A stretch of 64,000 nucleotides of DNA, from contig NZ_CP018335.1 in assembly GCF_001902295.1 (NCBI RefSeq), positions 4,092,001-4,156,000 of the forward strand, read 5' to 3'. The position numbers and the translations under genes were made by a program. Numbering within the stretch: the stretch's first letter is position 1; every line of letters begins with the position of its first letter. This document shows, piece by piece, positions 60,787 to 64,000 of the stretch. The DNA is from Clostridium kluyveri (lineage in GTDB: Bacteria; Bacillota; Clostridia; Clostridiales; Clostridiaceae). The notes under the pieces were generated by a model. It had not been told where the DNA came from. It saw nothing but the letters and a program-made list of their open reading frames with translations, and did not search any database.

Positions 60787-61466
60787 GGTCTCACCCTCTC
60801 GTCTCGCACTACTTTGCCGTCTGATATGCCGATAATGCGGTCTGCTTGCAGGGCGATATTTTCGTCATGCGTGACAACGATTAGGGTCTGCTGATATTTT
60901 TTATGGCTTAATTTCAGCAGATTGATAATTTCATGTCCATTTCGGCTGTCCAAACTACCCGTGGGTTCGTCGGCAAGCATGACCGCCGGAGCGTTCATTA
61001 AAGCACGTCCTATGGAAACGCGCTGTTGCTGACCGCCCGAAAGCTGATTGGGTAAATGCATTTTTCGGTCTTTTAGCCCAAGCAGTTCCAACAAGTCATT
61101 CAGCCGTTCCTCGTTGACCTTCCGTTTGTCCATCAGTATAGGCAAAGTGATGTTTTCCACCACATTTAGAGTTGGGATGAGGTTGTGAAACTGGTAAATC
61201 AGTCCAACCTGCCGCCTGCGGAAAATGGCGAGTTTTTCATTGCTTTGGGCATATACATCCTGCCCGTCCAAATACACCTTTCCGCTTGTTGGCACGTCCA
61301 CGCCGCCGATGATGTGAAGCAATGTGGATTTGCCGGAACCGGAGGAGCCGATGATCGCGGTAAACTCCCCCTTTTCGATTGTAAGCGAAACATGGTCAAG
61401 TGCGGTAACTTGGTTTTCGCCCTTGCCGTAGACCTTGCATAAATTTTCAATTTTTAAAAATTTCAT
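60783..61466 (-). CDS. MacB/BceA-type ABC ATP-binding protein
   Basis: 227 residues starting MKFLKIENLCKVYGKGENQV (AAGGAG upstream). Walker A IIGSSGSGKSTLLHIIGGVD, Q-loop LIYQFHNLIPTLNVVENITL, signature LSGGQQQRVSIGRALM, Walker B VMLADEPTGSLDSRNG. It works with the 860-residue permease; same high-GC background. Confidence 0.92.
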   Translation of the reverse strand: MKFLKIENLCKVYGKGENQVTALDHVSLTIEKGEFTAIIGSSGSGKSTLLHIIGGVDVPTSGKVYLDGQDVYAQSNEKLAIFRRRQVGLIYQFHNLIPTLNVVENITLPILMDKRKVNEERLNDLLELLGLKDRKMHLPNQLSGGQQQRVSIGRALMNAPAVMLADEPTGSLDSRNGHEIINLLKLSHKKYQQTLIVVTHDENIALQADRIIGISDGKVVRDERVRP

Positions 61467-61548
61467 TATGTGAGTCTCCTTTCTCATGTTTTACCTATAT
61501 AATAGAACCTTCAACTTACATCTCTGTGACTTTCAGGTGAGAGATTAG

Positions 61549-62538
61549 TCACTTTGGGAAACGAATGGCAAATATCGCGCCGCCCTGCGGGTGATTTTTT
61601 GCGGTAATCGTCCCTCCCTGCCGTGTTATAATCATCTTGCAAAGAGCCAATCCAATCCCATATCCTGTTGCGCCTGCGTTTTTCCCACGATAGAACCTGT
61701 CAAACAGGCAGGGTAAATCTTCTTTTTCAAAGCCTGCGCCGCTGTCGTGGATGGCAATCTCGGTAAACAATGAGTTGTCCACGCAAACAATCTCAATCTT
61801 CCCGTTCTCGCCTGCGCTTTCTATGCAATTTTTGAGGATGTTTTGAATTGCTTCCGAAAGCCAACTAGAATCGCCCTGAATGATTATCTTTTTTGGCACG
61901 TCTATTTGCAAAACAATATCGTGCAGTTCCATTGGGATTAGGAACGGGCGAAGCGCGGCGCATATCAAGTTGTTGACATCTATCTGCTCGCTTTGGAACA
62001 CCACAATGCCCGCGTCCAGGCGGGATAATTTCAACAGGGAAGTAAGCAGCCAATCCATCTGTACAAACAATTCCTTTGTTTCCCGTATCAATACTTTCCG
62101 TTCATTTTCGTCAGGGTTATTCTCTAACAATGACAGAATAAGGTTCACGGATGTGAGAGGGGTTCGGAGTTGGTGTGCTATGTCGGCCAGCGAATCGGCA
62201 AGATGTTCTTTTTCTTTTTTCAGCGCGTCGTTTTGCTCCCGAATGCGCAGCGTCATTTTTGTTATCTCGCTTTGCAAAATAGAAAGTTCGCCCTCGTCCG
62301 ATTCACCAATATACAGATGGTCAGCGTTATGAAGCACAAGATCGATTTGATCTGAAATCTGCGCAATGCTTTTATATCGGGCTTTGGTAAACGCAAAAAA
62401 CGCTGTTCCAAAGGCGGCGGCAGAAGCAATGGCAAGGATTCCAGCCAACCTATTGATTGCAAATTCCAGCGTTACAGTGGTGGCAGCTATTAAGGAGAAC
62501 AAAATAGCAAGCTGCCGAAACTCTCTATTCCGAAGCAT
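61549..62538 (-). CDS. Sensor histidine kinase with short membrane anchor
   Basis: 329 residues. Two membrane segments close together (about 10-50), then a HAMP-like linker, HisKA with SLADIAHQLRTPLTSVNLIL and HATPase (AIQNILKNCIES, HDSGAGFEKEDLPCLFDRFY, TGYGIGLALCKMIITRQGG). As in the Bce-type kinase there is almost no external loop. Overlaps the regulator gene by 14 nt. Confidence 0.9.
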   Translation of the reverse strand: MLRNREFRQLAILFSLIAATTVTLEFAINRLAGILAIASAAAFGTAFFAFTKARYKSIAQISDQIDLVLHNADHLYIGESDEGELSILQSEITKMTLRIREQNDALKKEKEHLADSLADIAHQLRTPLTSVNLILSLLENNPDENERKVLIRETKELFVQMDWLLTSLLKLSRLDAGIVVFQSEQIDVNNLICAALRPFLIPMELHDIVLQIDVPKKIIIQGDSSWLSEAIQNILKNCIESAGENGKIEIVCVDNSLFTEIAIHDSGAGFEKEDLPCLFDRFYRGKNAGATGYGIGLALCKMIITRQGGTITAKNHPQGGAIFAIRFPK

Positions 62539-63211
62539 ACCCGTCCCCCAATCTATATCCCGTTCCGCGAACGGTCAGAATGATTTGCGGGCTTGCGGGC
62601 TTGTTCTCTATCTTCTCCCGCAGGCGTTTGATGTACACGGTCAATGTATTGTCATTAACAAACTCGCCCGCAGCATCCCACAATTCGTCAAGCAGTCTGC
62701 TCCTTGTGATAATACTTTTTGGGTTACTAATAAACACCAGTAACAAGCGGTATTCTAATGCTGAAAGAAAAACCTCGTTGCCGTTTTTTTTCACAACGCC
62801 GCTTGCCATATCGACATAAAGTCCGCAGATTTCAAAAGTCGATGGAGAACGTCCGCTTTTTCGCAGGGCGGTTCTGATTCGTGCGATCAGTTCACGCGGA
62901 CGAAAAGGCTTGGTGATATAGTCGTCCGCGCCCATATTCAGCCCGGTAACAACACTCGCCTCATCGCCGGAAGCCGTCAGAAAGATAACGGGAACATCTT
63001 GCGTTTCTTTGATTTCCGTGCAAACCGTAAAGCCATTTCCGTCAGGCAAAGAAATATCAATCAACGCCAAGTCAAATTTATTCCCGGCAAGTGCAGCAAT
63101 AGCTCCACTCCGCGTAGGGGCGTGAGTGACTGTAAATCCCTCCGAGCGGAGCAAAAGCACAAGGTTTCTGGCGATTGCCTTATCGTCCTCAACCAAAAAT
63201 ATCCGTTTCAT
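62525..63211 (-). CDS. OmpR-family response regulator
   Basis: 228 residues: KRIFLVEDDKAIARNLVLLL, phospho-Asp in FDLALIDISLPDGNGF, Lys in DYITKPFRPRELIA; DNA-binding end TLTVYIKRLREKIENK, RGTGYRLGDGY. Its ATG overlaps the stop of the HTH gene upstream by 4 nt. Expected to control the ABC genes downstream. Confidence 0.92.
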   Translation of the reverse strand: MKRIFLVEDDKAIARNLVLLLRSEGFTVTHAPTRSGAIAALAGNKFDLALIDISLPDGNGFTVCTEIKETQDVPVIFLTASGDEASVVTGLNMGADDYITKPFRPRELIARIRTALRKSGRSPSTFEICGLYVDMASGVVKKNGNEVFLSALEYRLLLVFISNPKSIITRSRLLDELWDAAGEFVNDNTLTVYIKRLREKIENKPASPQIILTVRGTGYRLGDGYASE

Positions 63212-63402
63212 TTATTTTCACCATCCTTTACTTTACTGCTCCTATATCGTCCATCAACCGGTTTTTCAGCGTCAGCAGGAACAAGCCACGTATTTCCCAT
63301 TTTTTTAGCTCCCTTAATCCGTCCAGCAGAGCAATGGTACACTACCATCCTGTCTGTGATTCCCCAATTTTTCGCTACTTCTTTTGTTGTTATATAATCC
63401 AC
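63208..63402 (-). CDS. Small HTH DNA-binding protein at the head of the RR-HK-ABC operon
   Basis: 64 residues with GTG start after GGAGGT: MDYITTKEVAKNWGITDRMV-VYHCSAGRIKGAKKMGNTWL-VPADAEKPVDGRY. This is the excisionase/MerR-like HTH type with a wing (A-G-R-I-x-G-x-x-x-x-x-x-W-x-[IV]-P). It is translationally coupled to the response regulator (ATGA). A frameshifted paralogue has the same position in the other module (45985-46175). Confidence 0.85.
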   Translation of the reverse strand: MDYITTKEVAKNWGITDRMVVYHCSAGRIKGAKKMGNTWLVPADAEKPVDGRYRSSKVKDGENK

Positions 63403-63458
63403 GCATAACACCTCCATAATTTTATTATATTTCTTTTAGCGGAAATATACAAGCTGAG

Positions 63459-63557
63459 CTATAAAACAACGTCAAGAGATGCTAAAAGCATACCGAGTGC
63501 AATTGAAATCAATGCAATCATTCTATTTTTATTGGTTAAAGTTGTCACAGTTATCAT
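63459..63557 (-). pseudogene. Remnant of a DHA2 (EmrB/QacA) MFS transporter
   Basis: MITVTTLTNKNRMIALISIA-LGMLLASLDVVL-stop, 32 residues. ISIALGMLLASLDVV matches the first TM of 14-TM drug exporters, where the Asp is part of the D1 motif. The remaining ~430 residues are gone. Confidence 0.65.
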
Positions 63558-63650
63558 AGCTTTCTTAAATGTAGTACCGTTCGTTCAGTTTGTATTTGCT
63601 CTGGCTTTCATAAACAATATTTCCAATACCCAGTCTATCATTAGATTGTG

Positions 63651-64000
63651 TTACTTGATGTTTCCGACTTCATTTTTCAGCATTTGTATGGCAAGAAGCG
63701 TCATCCAACACCAGACAACCGAAATTGAAATACGTTGAAATAAACCACCAAAATTAACAAAGCCATGTATCTGTCCAAATCCCAAGCTTGAGAATACAAA
63801 GAAGCATACGAATAGAATTATCGATATGAAAGAATAGATAGCCCAACTTACATTTTTGAATTTTAAAAAATATCTACAATATTTATATGCGGCAAAAGGA
63901 AAACCAAGAAAGAAAAATGATGAGAACAAATCATGGAGTTTTCCTGAAACACTTCTATTTGCTGGAAGAGTATGCTGTCCCATAGGATATCCACTCAATG
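63651..64000 (-). CDS. DUF998-like membrane protein, C-terminal part (cut by window edge)
   Basis: At least 115 residues running from the right edge to a stop at 63651: SGYPMGQHTLPANRSVSGKL-HDLFSSFFFLGFPFAAYKY then three hydrophobic segments, ending QMLKNEVGNIK. The P-M/F-P...H-x-[LVI] spacing and the segment pattern match DUF998 membrane proteins. N-terminal half lies outside the window. Function unknown. Confidence 0.65.
   Translation of the reverse strand, partial: LSGYPMGQHTLPANRSVSGKLHDLFSSFFFLGFPFAAYKYCRYFLKFKNVSWAIYSFISIILFVCFFVFSSLGFGQIHGFVNFGGLFQRISISVVWCWMTLLAIQMLKNEVGNIK

Overview
The window looks like the chromosome of a low-GC, spore-forming, anaerobic Clostridium (sensu stricto). 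The background is strongly AT-rich, ribosome binding sites are of the AGGAGG type, an alpha/beta-type small acid-soluble spore protein gene is present, a T-box precedes an Etf/2-hydroxyacid dehydrogenase operon, a tandem glycine riboswitch precedes a cycA-like gene, and the CRISPR repeat resembles clostridial type I-B repeats. I cannot name the species from sequence alone. No rRNA or tRNA gene was recognised.

Layout. 1-4.4 kb: edge-cut MFS exporter, then a TetR-HlyD-ABC-ABC2 efflux operon with a palindromic operator over its start. 4.5-6.3 kb: a KAS III-like protein and a small STAS-like protein behind a probable c-di-GMP-I riboswitch with a terminator. 6.3-9.8 kb: etfB-etfA-lctD (electron-bifurcating 2-hydroxyacid dehydrogenase type) behind a complete T-box leader. 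9.8-15.5 kb: CNNM/CorC-like membrane protein, an ABC exporter and a divergent two-component system. 15.5-23.7 kb: Crp/Fnr regulator with divergent LUD-domain gene sharing a palindrome, a yjdF remnant, cycA under a glycine riboswitch, folA, AraC + EamA exporter, a 50-aa ribbon-helix-helix protein, half-size TSUP, SASP, and a paralogue of the STAS-like protein. 23.9-28 kb: decayed genes, a small cas-less CRISPR array, and a lipoprotein gene cut in two by an IS3-family element. 28-33.5 kb: Arg-rich small protein, a graveyard of EamA/LysR pieces, an MFS/LysR divergent pair, further remnants. 33.5-36.9 kb: NUDIX hydrolase plus a PLD-SF2 helicase-DUF3427 protein, the best candidate for a defence or repair module.

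37-64 kb is an accessory region rich in antimicrobial resistance and export genes, several with clearly higher GC than the host. It has a PadR/DUF1048/ABC cluster with a decayed tandem copy, a Bce-type module, a radical SAM gene, a DUF4085-like gene interrupted by a group I intron, an internally deleted chloramphenicol acetyltransferase, a headless WYL regulator, an ABC pair, vanZ-like and broken vanR-like genes, a scrambled IS21 element, and a second HTH-RR-HK-ABC-FtsX module. A ~150-bp direct repeat lies at both 37.1 and 57.8 kb, each copy downstream of a minus-strand ABC permease gene.

Two themes link the genes. First, many regulatory RNAs: T-box, probable c-di-GMP-I riboswitch, tandem glycine riboswitch, a possible yjdF leader and a group I intron. 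Second, at least seven export/resistance modules, each next to its own sensor or repressor. Start codons were reassigned where a ribosome binding site clearly supported an internal start.
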